From JAWXTP01 sp044433415 (GTDB taxonomy: Bacteria > Bacteroidota > Bacteroidia > Bacteroidales > Rikenellaceae): a stretch of DNA of 33,024 bases. Position numbers and translations under genes: made by a program. Of this stretch, positions 1 through 8,086 are shown piece by piece. The DNA is taken from assembly GCA_044433415.1 (NCBI GenBank), contig JAWXTP010000018.1:1-33024 (forward strand), written 5' to 3'. The notes beneath the pieces were generated by a model. That model saw nothing but the letters and a program-made list of their open reading frames with translations. It did no database searches and was not told the origin of the DNA. Position 1 is the stretch's first letter, and every line of letters begins with the position of its first letter.

Positions 1-2738
1 TAGCGATAGTAGTTGAGATGGCTTCTACAACTATCGCTACTGGTAGTACATCAACTTATGATGCATATTTTGCATCTGCATCAATTGCTACAACAGGCGA
101 TGTTAACTTAACACTAACTCGTCCATTTGGTTTAATTAAAGTTAATGCAACTGACTGCAACGAGCCTGCAGTTTACAATGCTGGTCTTGTTCCTGAATAT
201 TACACTATCACAGGTCTTAAAGTAAAAACTACTTTTGACCCTATCTCAGGTGACCTTAGTAATGAAGAAGCTATTACTATTTCTGGTTCTAGCGCAGAAA
301 CTACAACAACAGCAACTAAATGTAATCTTTCTTTTGACTATTTATTTGCTACTTCTACAGAAAAAGCAGATGTACAAGATTTCAAAATCGAATATTTCAA
401 AGCAGACAGTACAACTTCTATCGTATCTTACGACTTCTCTAACATTCCTGTAAAACGTAACTATATTACATCTATCACTGGTAATATCCTTACTAAATCA
501 GGTGATGTAGTTATTTCTGTTGACCAAAGTTGGGAAGGTAAACTTGTTGATGTTGTTCGTCCTGACGTTTGTGTTACAGGTACTACTTACTTAACAATCA
601 CAGCTGACGACGTTAACGCATTTACAGGTACTCCTACAACTAACTATGTTATTCCTTTCACTTGTGGTGGTACAGGTACTACAGTAGTTATCAGATTTGA
701 AAATGCTACAGTTGCAGCAGCGGTTAATGATTTAATTCTTGACTTTTCAGCTTGTAATGCAGGTACTTCATTTGAATTTACTGATGCTAACTACACTGGT
801 ATGGTTCAAATAGGTGATTACTATGATGAAAACTATGATTCAGCAGAAGATATTTTCTTAGGTGATGTTACTCTTAACATTCCAAATGCATCAGCTACTC
901 TTAACTCAGGTTATACTATTACAGGTCTTACTACAGTAACTACAGCATCTTCTACATTTGTAGTTGAAGGTGGTGCATCTGTATTAGGTGGTGTTACAGT
1001 TAACGGTGGTCGTGCAGTTCTTGACGGTACTCTTGATGGTACTATCAGTGGTTACAACGATGCAGTTATCGAAATTCTTCAAGCTGACGGCAAATATGAC
1101 ATTTACGCTGTATCAGGTGTTATTGACGTATATTACACTCAACCATTTGGTTTTAGCTTCGGTATTAATGATGTTGTTTCATTGTTCACTACAGAATCTT
1201 ATGACATATTAGATTACTTTGACTTAGGTTTCAAACTACAATACACAGCAGCAGTTGGTGTCTTTGATTTCAACAACTCTGTAGATGGTTACAACTGGAC
1301 TAACCTACGTAACATTACTTATACTTCTAAATACAATGGTTCTGACCTTTCTTCTGCAACTCTTAAAGAAAGATTAGAAATGACAACTACTACAGCTGCA
1401 GAATTTGTAGAGATGATTCAAGAACCTATCGCTGACTTTAAAGATGCTCTTAATGAAAAAGCTGAGGACTTAGTAGAAGCTGTTGAGTCTATTAGTAGTT
1501 ATGCTCCTGCTGAATTATATACAGAGATTTTAGCAGCAACAGAAGAACTTCAAGCTAATGTAAAAGTATTTACTGAAACTCTTCCAGAAATTACTGAACT
1601 TCCTGACGGTGATGGAATTCCTGTAGGTACAGTAATTCCTGCTCCAGATAACTTTACTCTTGATGCTATTTTAGCTATTATTGGTGAACCAGATGATGAA
1701 TTAAGTATAACTGATATTTCTGATTACATAAGTGGTGATAAAACTATCACTCTATACATGTTAGTAAATATTGCAAATGATGTTTCTGATTCTATGGAAG
1801 CTGTTGAAGAAGCTCAAGCTGCAATTAGTGTGTTAGAAACAGAAAAAAGTTCTTTAGAGACACGTAATGCTGCTATTTTATTAGCTATTGCTCAATTAAA
1901 AGAAGATAATACAGAATTAGCTGAGTTGGAAGCTGAATTTAATGTTGCTGTTGCTACATATGAAAATTTAGCTGAGCCATCTTCATCAGGTTATATATAT
2001 GGAGTTACAGCTGCAACACTTACATCAGGTTTCGAATTAGGAATTAGTACTTCGTACTATGAATCTAAATACAGTATGATTGGTTCTGAATTATTTGGTA
2101 GTACTCAAACAACTCGTATGAATGCTAAGAATGATCAGTTAGATGTAATCAATGAAATAGTATATGACTATTATATTTTATTCCAAAACTTAGGAACTGA
2201 TGAATTAATTAGTGAATATAATGAAAATCAAACTAGAATTGATGCAATTGGTAAATGGACAGGTACATATGAAATTTTAGGTACTGATGTTGATGTTAGC
2301 TCTGCTGCTGGTACTATGCTTGACTTGATATATGCTGCTCTTTCTTCATACCTTGGAGTAGATATTGATGGTACTGTAGCTCTAGAAGATTACTTATACG
2401 ATGGAGAATTAGCTGATTTATATCTTGACTTATATGCAGCTAAATTAAGCTATTCAGTTTACGAAATAGCATTTGATGAGTTAGGTATTGATACTGATAT
2501 TCTTGATTACATCATAATTGCTGGTGATTACCTAGAACAAGTAGTTGAAGTTATTGACAGTGTTAGTGGAGTATTAGACACTATCGAAGGTTACAACATT
2601 TGGGAATACACTTACACTGATGGTGCAACATTCGACTCAGGTATTGACGCAATTGATACTAAACTAGAATTTGAATACCAGACAGGTTGTGAATTATTCA
2701 TCTACAGTACACAAAGCACAAGTGTTGCAGTAGAATAA
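1..2738 (+). CDS. Large acidic surface protein, fimbrillin-like (DUF6562-like) N-terminal region, 5' truncated by window edge
   Basis: The reading frame is open back to the first bases of the window, so the ATG at 18 is probably internal and the signal peptide is missing. About 906 residues are visible. Residues about 30-165 contain an RPFGLIKVN stretch and end in a VDQSWEG-like strand, which resembles the DUF6562/fimbrillin-like fold of Bacteroidales surface proteins. Residues about 180-370 are Thr/Gly/Val-rich and beta-rich, perhaps a beta-helix. Residues about 450-530 and 590-655 look helical or coiled-coil, rich in Ala, Glu and Leu. The rest is strongly acidic with very few Lys or Arg. 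Codon choice seems to shift from C-ending Asp/Asn/Phe/Tyr codons in the first 1.4 kb to T-ending codons later, as if the tail has a different origin. The exact function is unknown. Surface or adhesin-like location is inferred from composition and the domain resemblance. Confidence 0.6.
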   Translation, partial: AIVVEMASTTIATGSTSTYDAYFASASIATTGDVNLTLTRPFGLIKVNATDCNEPAVYNAGLVPEYYTITGLKVKTTFDPISGDLSNEEAITISGSSAETTTTATKCNLSFDYLFATSTEKADVQDFKIEYFKADSTTSIVSYDFSNIPVKRNYITSITGNILTKSGDVVISVDQSWEGKLVDVVRPDVCVTGTTYLTITADDVNAFTGTPTTNYVIPFTCGGTGTTVVIRFENATVAAAVNDLILDFSACNAGTSFEFTDANYTGMVQIGDYYDENYDSAEDIFLGDVTLNIPNASATLNSGYTITGLTTVTTASSTFVVEGGASVLGGVTVNGGRAVLDGTLDGTISGYNDAVIEILQADGKYDIYAVSGVIDVYYTQPFGFSFGINDVVSLFTTESYDILDYFDLGFKLQYTAAVGVFDFNNSVDGYNWTNLRNITYTSKYNGSDLSSATLKERLEMTTTTAAEFVEMIQEPIADFKDALNEKAEDLVEAVESISSYAPAELYTEILAATEELQANVKVFTETLPEITELPDGDGIPVGTVIPAPDNFTLDAILAIIGEPDDELSITDISDYISGDKTITLYMLVNIANDVSDSMEAVEEAQAAISVLETEKSSLETRNAAILLAIAQLKEDNTELAELEAEFNVAVATYENLAEPSSSGYIYGVTAATLTSGFELGISTSYYESKYSMIGSELFGSTQTTRMNAKNDQLDVINEIVYDYYILFQNLGTDELISEYNENQTRIDAIGKWTGTYEILGTDVDVSSAAGTMLDLIYAALSSYLGVDIDGTVALEDYLYDGELADLYLDLYAAKLSYSVYEIAFDELGIDTDILDYIIIAGDYLEQVVEVIDSVSGVLDTIEGYNIWEYTYTDGATFDSGIDAIDTKLEFEYQTGCELFIYSTQSTSVAVE

Positions 2739-2792
2739 GCTCAAATTAAAACTATATTACGAAAGGGAAGCAAGTCCTTTCTAATGCAATTA

Positions 2793-2836
2793 AGGCTGTC
2801 TATCGGGTTAATAATCCTGATAGACAGCCTTTTTTT
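2793..2836 (+). terminator. Intrinsic terminator of the surface protein gene
   Basis: A 12-bp perfect stem (AGGCTGTCTATC, 2793-2804, pairing with 2819-2830) extends inward by GGG/CCT. It closes on an 8-base loop and is followed directly by a run of seven T. It lies 55 bases after the stop codon. Confidence 0.9.
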
Positions 2837-3020
2837 GGTGACACATGTTAATTTATTAGGTGCAACAAAGATTGTTAGAAAATTTTCAAAAAAAGAAGCC
2901 TACAAGTTTCTTTACAAATTTTAGTTTCTATTGCATATTTTAACTCCGACTGTACCTCAGACCCAGCGCTCCATTTGGCGCAAGGTTTTAATTTTTAGTT
3001 GTTTGCTGTACTTACACTTA
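2837..3020. other. Non-coding spacer between convergent genes
   Basis: This stretch between the two terminators holds no open frame of note, no recognisable RNA and no repeat that I can see. It contains stretches such as CCATTTGGCGC but nothing supportable as a site. Confidence 0.5.
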
Positions 3021-3065
3021 AAAAAATATCCTTCATGCACATCGAACGCATGAAGGATATTTTTT
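3021..3065 (-). terminator. Bidirectional intrinsic terminator, serves the riboswitch-controlled lipoprotein gene
   Basis: This is an 18-bp perfect inverted repeat (3021-3038 with 3048-3065) with a 9-base loop. A-run and T-run ends make it able to act in both directions. It lies 53 bases beyond the stop of the minus-strand lipoprotein gene. Confidence 0.9.
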
Positions 3066-3117
3066 GGTGTACGTTTTTTCAAAAAACAATCTCAAAGTTT
3101 TTGTCAGACTGTTAAAA

Positions 3118-4812
3118 TTAGTAACTTTTCATAGGAGATATCATACAAGGGAAATACAAATCTTTTGTTCCGTATATCTCTGTATCAGCAGTGTCATAAA
3201 GTGTAGTATATGATTTAATGCTTGTTTGTGCATCAAAGAAGAATAAACCATTATAAGCAGTGTAACCTACTGTTCCTAGACAGACTAACTCATCACGTTC
3301 TGAGTCGTAATATATTGATGTTCCATATAAAGAGTAACCATCCATATCGTCAGCAGGAGAGACAAAGTTTCTTGTTGCTACGGCGCTATCAATATCATAT
3401 TTTGCAACTTCAGCAGCAGACCAACCATTTGAAGAAACTGTATAGAAGAAGGCATTTTCACGTGTTGAAGCAACCCACGCAGTAGGTTTCCAACTCCATG
3501 ATTCAGTAAACACTGAACCTCCATCACCAAGGTTTACTGTTTCTACAGAAAGGTCACGAGTACTAACTTTTATAAGGTCAGAATCACTAGCACCCCATAC
3601 AGAACCATCTTTTGATTGGATAAAACCACTTTTAGTAGTTCCTAACTCTACATATTCAGAAGTTGTAGAAAGTCCGTCAAGTTCATATGCATAAGCCGAT
3701 GTACCAACTCTTATAAATAGATATCCATCAGCAACGAAAGTATCGTAAGCACCAGCATCAGTACCATTAATTGCTGTTTCGTCTATAGTGAAATCACTTA
3801 AGTTAACAAAGTATGCACCTTTACTAGTAGCAAGAACACCTAATTCAGGAGTGATACCTGAGAAAGCTCTACATGTAGTGCCGCTTTGTGAGAAAGAAGC
3901 TACTGTACCAGTACAAGCACCTGTTGATGCGTTGAATTGAGAGAAGTAAACACCACTACCTGCTGAAGTTGCAACATTATAAAGTTTGCCAGCCCAGTTA
4001 ACGATACATTGATTTGTAGCACCAAATGTAGTGTAGTCTCCAACAATAAAGCGCTCTACAGTGCTAGATTTGAAAGTGTGGCTATTGATACCACGAATAG
4101 TTTCAGAACCTGTGTAGTTAGGTTCGCTAAGAATAAAGATACCTTCAGATGTGTAAGTTACAACTTCTGCTTCTTTAGTTATTTCAGCACCTGTAGAAGA
4201 ATAGTGAGATCTTACAGCGTATTTGATAGTGTAAGTGCCCTCTGTGCTTGGAGAGAAATCAAATGAAGCGCCTGTACCTGCTAATTCGTCGTTAACATAC
4301 CATCTTAAGCCTTTAGTTGCGATTTCGTCAGAAACCTCATCTTCAAAGTTAACCCAGTAACTCTTAACTACTGAAAGTTGAGTTTCGCTATAGTAAAGGT
4401 TATCTTGTACGATGTTAAACTTATCATCTTCAGCAACATTGTCTATAGCTTCAAGAGTTACAGTTTTTGTTACTTCTTCATCTGTTGTTGAATAGTCTTC
4501 AAGGATGATGTATTTAAGTACATAAGTGCCTTCTTCGCTAGCTGTAAAGTCATAGCTTAAACCTGTTTGTACAAGTGTACCGTCAAGATACCATCTAACA
4601 GCTAAACCAAATAAGTCTTCGTCAGCATCTACTTCCTCTACATCAATAGAGAAATTGTAAGTTTCACCTACTAGGACATCTAAGTCTTCAAGATTGTCTG
4701 ATGATACTGTGATTTCTTCAATCTCAGTGTCGTCATCACTACATGCAGTGATGAAAAAAGCTGAAAATAAAGATAGAAGTAAAATACCTCTTTTTAGGAA
4801 ATTTGTTTTCAT
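3118..4812 (-). CDS. Surface lipoprotein with two PKD/Ig-like domains and a DUF5074-like beta-propeller, probable corrinoid binder
   Basis: The 564-residue protein starts with a lipoprotein signal: Lys/Arg n-region, hydrophobic core, lipobox ITAC with Cys24, then Ser and three Asp, typical of surface-exported Bacteroidota lipoproteins. Two similar Ig/PKD-like repeats follow at about residues 32-125 and 130-220; each ends in a G-TY-L/I-KY strand. The remaining ~330 residues carry repeated beta-strand and Trp/Gly patterns that fit a DUF5074/YncE-like propeller. The gene sits about 140 bases downstream of a cobalamin riboswitch on the same strand, so it is probably repressed by B12. Propeller lipoproteins in such loci (the BtuG type) bind cobalamin for BtuB. 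This protein is likely an analogue, but ligand binding is inferred from context, not from identified ligand residues. No btuB is in the window. Confidence 0.72.
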   Translation of the reverse strand: MKTNFLKRGILLLSLFSAFFITACSDDDTEIEEITVSSDNLEDLDVLVGETYNFSIDVEEVDADEDLFGLAVRWYLDGTLVQTGLSYDFTASEEGTYVLKYIILEDYSTTDEEVTKTVTLEAIDNVAEDDKFNIVQDNLYYSETQLSVVKSYWVNFEDEVSDEIATKGLRWYVNDELAGTGASFDFSPSTEGTYTIKYAVRSHYSSTGAEITKEAEVVTYTSEGIFILSEPNYTGSETIRGINSHTFKSSTVERFIVGDYTTFGATNQCIVNWAGKLYNVATSAGSGVYFSQFNASTGACTGTVASFSQSGTTCRAFSGITPELGVLATSKGAYFVNLSDFTIDETAINGTDAGAYDTFVADGYLFIRVGTSAYAYELDGLSTTSEYVELGTTKSGFIQSKDGSVWGASDSDLIKVSTRDLSVETVNLGDGGSVFTESWSWKPTAWVASTRENAFFYTVSSNGWSAAEVAKYDIDSAVATRNFVSPADDMDGYSLYGTSIYYDSERDELVCLGTVGYTAYNGLFFFDAQTSIKSYTTLYDTADTEIYGTKDLYFPCMISPMKSY

Positions 4813-4952
4813 TTTTTTTATTAAATTATGTTAGTTTTATAAATTTTTTAAAATTGGATAAAATAACTGTGCCACATAAAACAAACATATACTCAGAAAT
4901 GAGTTTAGACTGTTTTAGTGACTATTCTCCGTAGTCCTTAAACTGTAGTACT

Positions 4953-5079
4953 AAGGCAGGTCTTCTGACTTGTTCCAGACTTAACGCCTTCCCGACATGT
5001 GTCAGTGGCATAGTGTTAAATCTTTAAAAGAACTTACAGCAGCGGGAACTGTTGTCGACTTACACGACATTCCCTTTTA
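4953..5079 (-). promoter_or_regulatory. Cobalamin (B12) riboswitch aptamer
   Basis: Read on the minus strand, the segment has the ordered landmarks of a cobalamin aptamer: an AAAAGGGAA start, then CCCGCTGCTGTAA, then GCCACTG, then CGGGAAGGC, and last the B12 box AGTCAGAAGACCTGCC (4970-4955). It lies in the leader of the minus-strand lipoprotein gene with about 140 bases between the B12 box and the start codon. Small hairpins follow it (for example GACTA/TAGTC near 4923-4939). No clear U-tailed terminator is visible there, so control of translation start is as likely as attenuation. Confidence 0.92.
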
Positions 5080-5123
5080 ATCAAAAAAGATATTTCATAC
5101 CTTTCATTGAACCTTTAGCGCTA

Positions 5124-5154
5124 CAAAAATAAATAAATTTTATTGTAAAACGAA
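5124..5154 (-). promoter_or_regulatory. Promoter for the cobalamin riboswitch transcript
   Basis: The minus strand reads TATTTTTG at 5131-5124, matching the Bacteroidota -7 consensus TAnnTTTG. A TTCG (5154-5151) lies 19 bases upstream, a weak match to the -33 TTTG. Transcription would start near 5117, just before the aptamer. Confidence 0.55.
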
Positions 5155-5172
5155 GAAATAATCATATATTTG
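5143..5172 (+). promoter_or_regulatory. Promoter for the divergent surface lipoprotein gene
   Basis: TATATTTG at 5165-5172 matches the -7 consensus, and TTG at 5143-5145 lies 19 bases upstream. Transcription would start near 5179. This rules out the in-frame TTG at 5180 as a start codon and supports ATG at 5204. The promoter interleaves with the divergent riboswitch promoter. Confidence 0.65.
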
Positions 5173-5203
5173 AAAATTATTGTTCAAAAAAATACCTAAA
5201 AAT

Positions 5204-6148
5204 ATGAAATATCTACATCTTATCAGTTTATCAATCATTTCATTAGCGTTCGTTTCGTGTGAAAAGTCAGGCAATGAAGAAAATACAAACTATAGCCCTT
5301 ATATCTCGAAAATATATGATTATTCACCTGCACCAGGACAGTTTGTAAATATCTCTCCTGAGTTTGAAACTGGTGACACCAAAGAATCCTTAATAGCAAA
5401 AATAGAATCTACAATAGTAGGTAAAAAAGATGCTGGTCTTGTTACTTTAGGTGGGTTTGGAGGTTATATAGTTTTCGGCTTTGACCACACTGTTGAGAAC
5501 GTAAAAGGTGAACGAGATATTGCAATCATGGGTAATGCTTTTCCTGCTGATTACACAACACAGTGGGATGGTGGCAGCTCAGAACCAGGCATTATCATGG
5601 TTTCAAAGGATGATAATGGGAATGGGCTTCCTGATGATGAGTGGTATGAGATAGCAGGTAGTGAATATAACGATGCTTCAACTATTAAAAATTATGAAAT
5701 TACTTATTATAAACCTACAAATGATGCTTTCGAGGCTATAGATGAATATATACGCTGGGAGGATAATCAAGGAAACAGTGGCTGGAAAATAAAAAATGAG
5801 TTTAACCTAGGTAGCTACTATCCTAGTTGGGAGGAGGAAGATAAACTTACCTTCTCAGGAACTCTTATAGCCTTCAATGGGGAATATGTAAATAGTGACC
5901 AATATGGTTATGTATGGTTTTTGAAAGAATTAGGTTTTGGATATGCTGACAATGCACATAATGATGACGAAAATGCAGGGTTTGATATTGGCTGGGCTGT
6001 AGATGCTAATGGCAATAGTGTCGACCTAGAAGGTGTCGACTTTGTGAAAGTGTATACGGCTATAAATGCAGAAGCTGGTAACCTAGGAGAAGTCTCTACA
6101 GATTTTTCAGGAGCTTATGATATTCATTTGGAGAGTTCTAATAATTAG
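5204..6148 (+). CDS. Predicted surface lipoprotein of the kind found in B12-uptake loci
   Basis: The protein has 314 residues when read from ATG 5204. The in-frame TTG at 5180 lies at the predicted transcription start and is rejected. The signal peptide is short and ends in FVSC (Cys19, lipobox-like). The mature part is a soluble, acidic beta-rich domain. Residues 136-147 (DDNGNGLPDDEW) resemble a calcium-binding Asp/Asn loop. A second DANGNS loop lies near residues 275-285. I recall similar 'cell surface proteins' near riboswitch-controlled corrinoid transport genes in Bacteroides, some of which (BtuH-type) bind B12. The gene is divergent from the riboswitch and has its own promoter, so it is not under that riboswitch directly. 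Function is inferred from resemblance and neighbourhood. Confidence 0.6.
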   Translation: MKYLHLISLSIISLAFVSCEKSGNEENTNYSPYISKIYDYSPAPGQFVNISPEFETGDTKESLIAKIESTIVGKKDAGLVTLGGFGGYIVFGFDHTVENVKGERDIAIMGNAFPADYTTQWDGGSSEPGIIMVSKDDNGNGLPDDEWYEIAGSEYNDASTIKNYEITYYKPTNDAFEAIDEYIRWEDNQGNSGWKIKNEFNLGSYYPSWEEEDKLTFSGTLIAFNGEYVNSDQYGYVWFLKELGFGYADNAHNDDENAGFDIGWAVDANGNSVDLEGVDFVKVYTAINAEAGNLGEVSTDFSGAYDIHLESSNN

Positions 6149-6162
6149 TTTTATTAGAACTC
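6133..6162. terminator. Hairpin overlapping the 3' end of the surface lipoprotein gene
   Basis: A 12-bp perfect inverted repeat, GAGTTCTAATAA (6133-6144) and TTATTAGAACTC (6151-6162), with a 6-base loop that includes the stop codon. It is followed by CCCCT, not a T-run, so it is not a standard intrinsic terminator. It also sits just 3' of the minus-strand transketolase subunit gene and belongs to the recurring TTCTAAAA-type 3' motif. Confidence 0.5.
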
Positions 6163-6171
6163 CCCTATAGA

Positions 6172-7125
6172 CTACTTACGAGACCTTACTTTTTCAACAG
6201 CAGCGATAATATCAGCTGCTTCAAGGTGATAATGAACCATCAAATCGTCTGGTTTACCACTTTCACCGAACTTATCGTCCACAGCAACCATTTCAAGAGG
6301 TGTAGGACACTCGATAGCTAACAGTTGAGCTACAGAATCACCAAGACCACCATTCATAAAGTGCTCTTCAGCAGTAACTACACAACCTGTCTTTTTAATT
6401 GATTCAAGAATAGCTTCTTTATCTAGAGGTTTGATAGTGTGAATGTTTATAAGTTCTACGCTAAGACCTTTTTCTTCTAGAATTTCACAAGCCTCAACAG
6501 CTTTCCATACAAGGTGACCAGTAGCAAGAATAGTTACATCAGTTCCCTCAATCATTTTAATAGCTTTACCTATTTCAAAAGGAGCATTTTCGTCAGTGAA
6601 AATAGGTACTACAGGACGGCCAAATCTAAGGTAAACAGGACCTTCATATTTAGCAGCAGCAATAGTAGCAACTTTTGTTTGGTTGAAGTCACAAGGATTA
6701 ATAACTACCATGTTAGGTAACATTTTCATAAGCCCTATATCTTCCATTATCTGGTGAGTTGCACCATCTTCACCTAGTGTAATACCAGCGTGAGAAGCAG
6801 CAATTTTCACGTTAGAATTAGTGTAAGCAACACTTTGTCTAATTTGGTCATAAACACGACCAGAAGCAAAAGCTGCGAAAGTACCAGCAAAAGGAACTTT
6901 ACCAGCTACTGCAAGACCAGCAGACATATCAATCATGTTAGCTTCAGCAATACCACACTGAACAAATCTTTCTGGGAATTCTTTAATAAAATCATTCATC
7001 TTTAGCGAACCAATAAGGTCAGCACATAAAGCAACTACATTTGAATCCTGTTTAGCTGCCTCTAAAAGCCCTGCTCCAAAACCAGAGCGAGTATCATTTT
7101 TACCTGTAGGTGTAAAACGTTTCAT
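6172..7125 (-). CDS. tkt: Transketolase, C-terminal subunit (split enzyme)
   Basis: This 317-residue protein corresponds to the pyrimidine-binding and C-terminal domains of transketolase, which moves two-carbon units in the non-oxidative pentose phosphate pathway. The catalytic Glu that activates thiamine diphosphate is in GIAEANMI (Glu61). FAAFASGRVYDQIRQS and SHAGITLGEDGATHQ match the Pyr domain. The transketolase C-domain runs from about residue 190. The N-terminal subunit gene ends 61 bases upstream on the same strand. Full-length enzymes have about 660 residues, and the two products sum to 598. Both halves have their own start and good motifs, so this is a natural two-gene form known from archaea and some Bacteroidota, not a recent break. 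Confidence 0.9.
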   Translation of the reverse strand: MKRFTPTGKNDTRSGFGAGLLEAAKQDSNVVALCADLIGSLKMNDFIKEFPERFVQCGIAEANMIDMSAGLAVAGKVPFAGTFAAFASGRVYDQIRQSVAYTNSNVKIAASHAGITLGEDGATHQIMEDIGLMKMLPNMVVINPCDFNQTKVATIAAAKYEGPVYLRFGRPVVPIFTDENAPFEIGKAIKMIEGTDVTILATGHLVWKAVEACEILEEKGLSVELINIHTIKPLDKEAILESIKKTGCVVTAEEHFMNGGLGDSVAQLLAIECPTPLEMVAVDDKFGESGKPDDLMVHYHLEAADIIAAVEKVRSRK

Positions 7126-7186
7126 ATCTATATATAGTTATATAAAAGTTAAATTTAATATATAAAGTCCTCTTTATAAAGAACTT

Positions 7187-8032
7187 CTAATAATCCCCAA
7201 AAGGAGTTTCTCCTAGTTGAGCAAGACCCTCTTCTGTTTGTGCCACTGAAGGAGCTTTACCATGCCATGCGTTAGTGCCACACATGAAGTCAACACCGTA
7301 ACCCATTTGTGTTTTCATAAGCATCATAACTGGCTTGCCATTTCCTGTAAGAGATTTAGCCTTATCAAGACCCTCTAGAAGCTCAGCCATGTTGTTGCCA
7401 TTAACCTCTATAACTTCCCAACCAAAAGCTCTCCATTTACCTGGGTAATCACCTAAAGATAATACTTCTTCACAGCTACCGTCAATTTGTTGACCGTTCC
7501 AGTCTACAATAGCAATAAGGTTATCAAGTTTTTGAGCTGGAGCACTCATAGCACCTTCCCATACTTGTCCTTCTTGAGTCTCACCATCACCCATAAGAAC
7601 ATAAACAAGATTTTCATCTTTATCCATTTTCTTAGCAATAGCATGACCTATAGCTACTGATAAACCTTGACCTAGAGAACCTGATGCCACACGTACACCG
7701 TTGATACCTTTAGCAGGAGAAGGGTGACCTTGTAGTACAGAACCTAACTGACGAAGTGAACCTAATATTGAAACATCAAAATATCCGCTACGAGCAAGAA
7801 CGCTATACCAAACTGGTGCAATATGACCATTAGATAAGTAGAAACAGTCTTGACCTTTACCGTCTAAAGTAAAAGTTTCAGCTGATTGTTTAAGTTTGTT
7901 AAAATAAAGCGCTACAAATAAATCTGTAGTTCCTAATGAACCTCCTGGGTGACCTGACTGAGATGCGCATACCATTCTTAGTATGTCTCTACGCACCTGC
8001 GTTGCCATAAGTTCTAAATCTCTTGTTTCCAT
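7187..8032 (-). CDS. tkt: Transketolase, N-terminal (thiamine diphosphate-binding) subunit
   Basis: The protein has 281 residues from the ATG at 8032; the frame is open 15 codons further upstream, but alignment with the family favours METRDLELMA. It carries the PP domain: SGHPGGSLG (residues 26-34), LSNGHIAP (67-73), and the thiamine-diphosphate and Mg motif GDGETQEGQVWEGAM (148-162) ending at Asn179 in VDWNGQQIDG. It must pair with the product of the downstream gene to make an active site. It lies 54 bases after the AI-2E-family gene and is probably cotranscribed. Confidence 0.9.
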   Translation of the reverse strand: METRDLELMATQVRRDILRMVCASQSGHPGGSLGTTDLFVALYFNKLKQSAETFTLDGKGQDCFYLSNGHIAPVWYSVLARSGYFDVSILGSLRQLGSVLQGHPSPAKGINGVRVASGSLGQGLSVAIGHAIAKKMDKDENLVYVLMGDGETQEGQVWEGAMSAPAQKLDNLIAIVDWNGQQIDGSCEEVLSLGDYPGKWRAFGWEVIEVNGNNMAELLEGLDKAKSLTGNGKPVMMLMKTQMGYGVDFMCGTNAWHGKAPSVAQTEEGLAQLGETPFGDY

Positions 8033-8086
8033 TCTGAAATTTATAATTAGTTTATAAAGAATATGTTTTAAACACAATTAGTGTTG

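Noticed and set aside
5180..5203. Upstream TTG start for the surface lipoprotein
   Set aside because: It coincides with the predicted transcription start, and the ATG at 5204 gives a normal lipoprotein signal peptide.
6172..8032. Transketolase broken by a frameshift or stop (pseudogene)
   Set aside because: Both halves are complete domains with their own starts, a 61-base spacer and intact cofactor residues, which matches the known two-subunit form.
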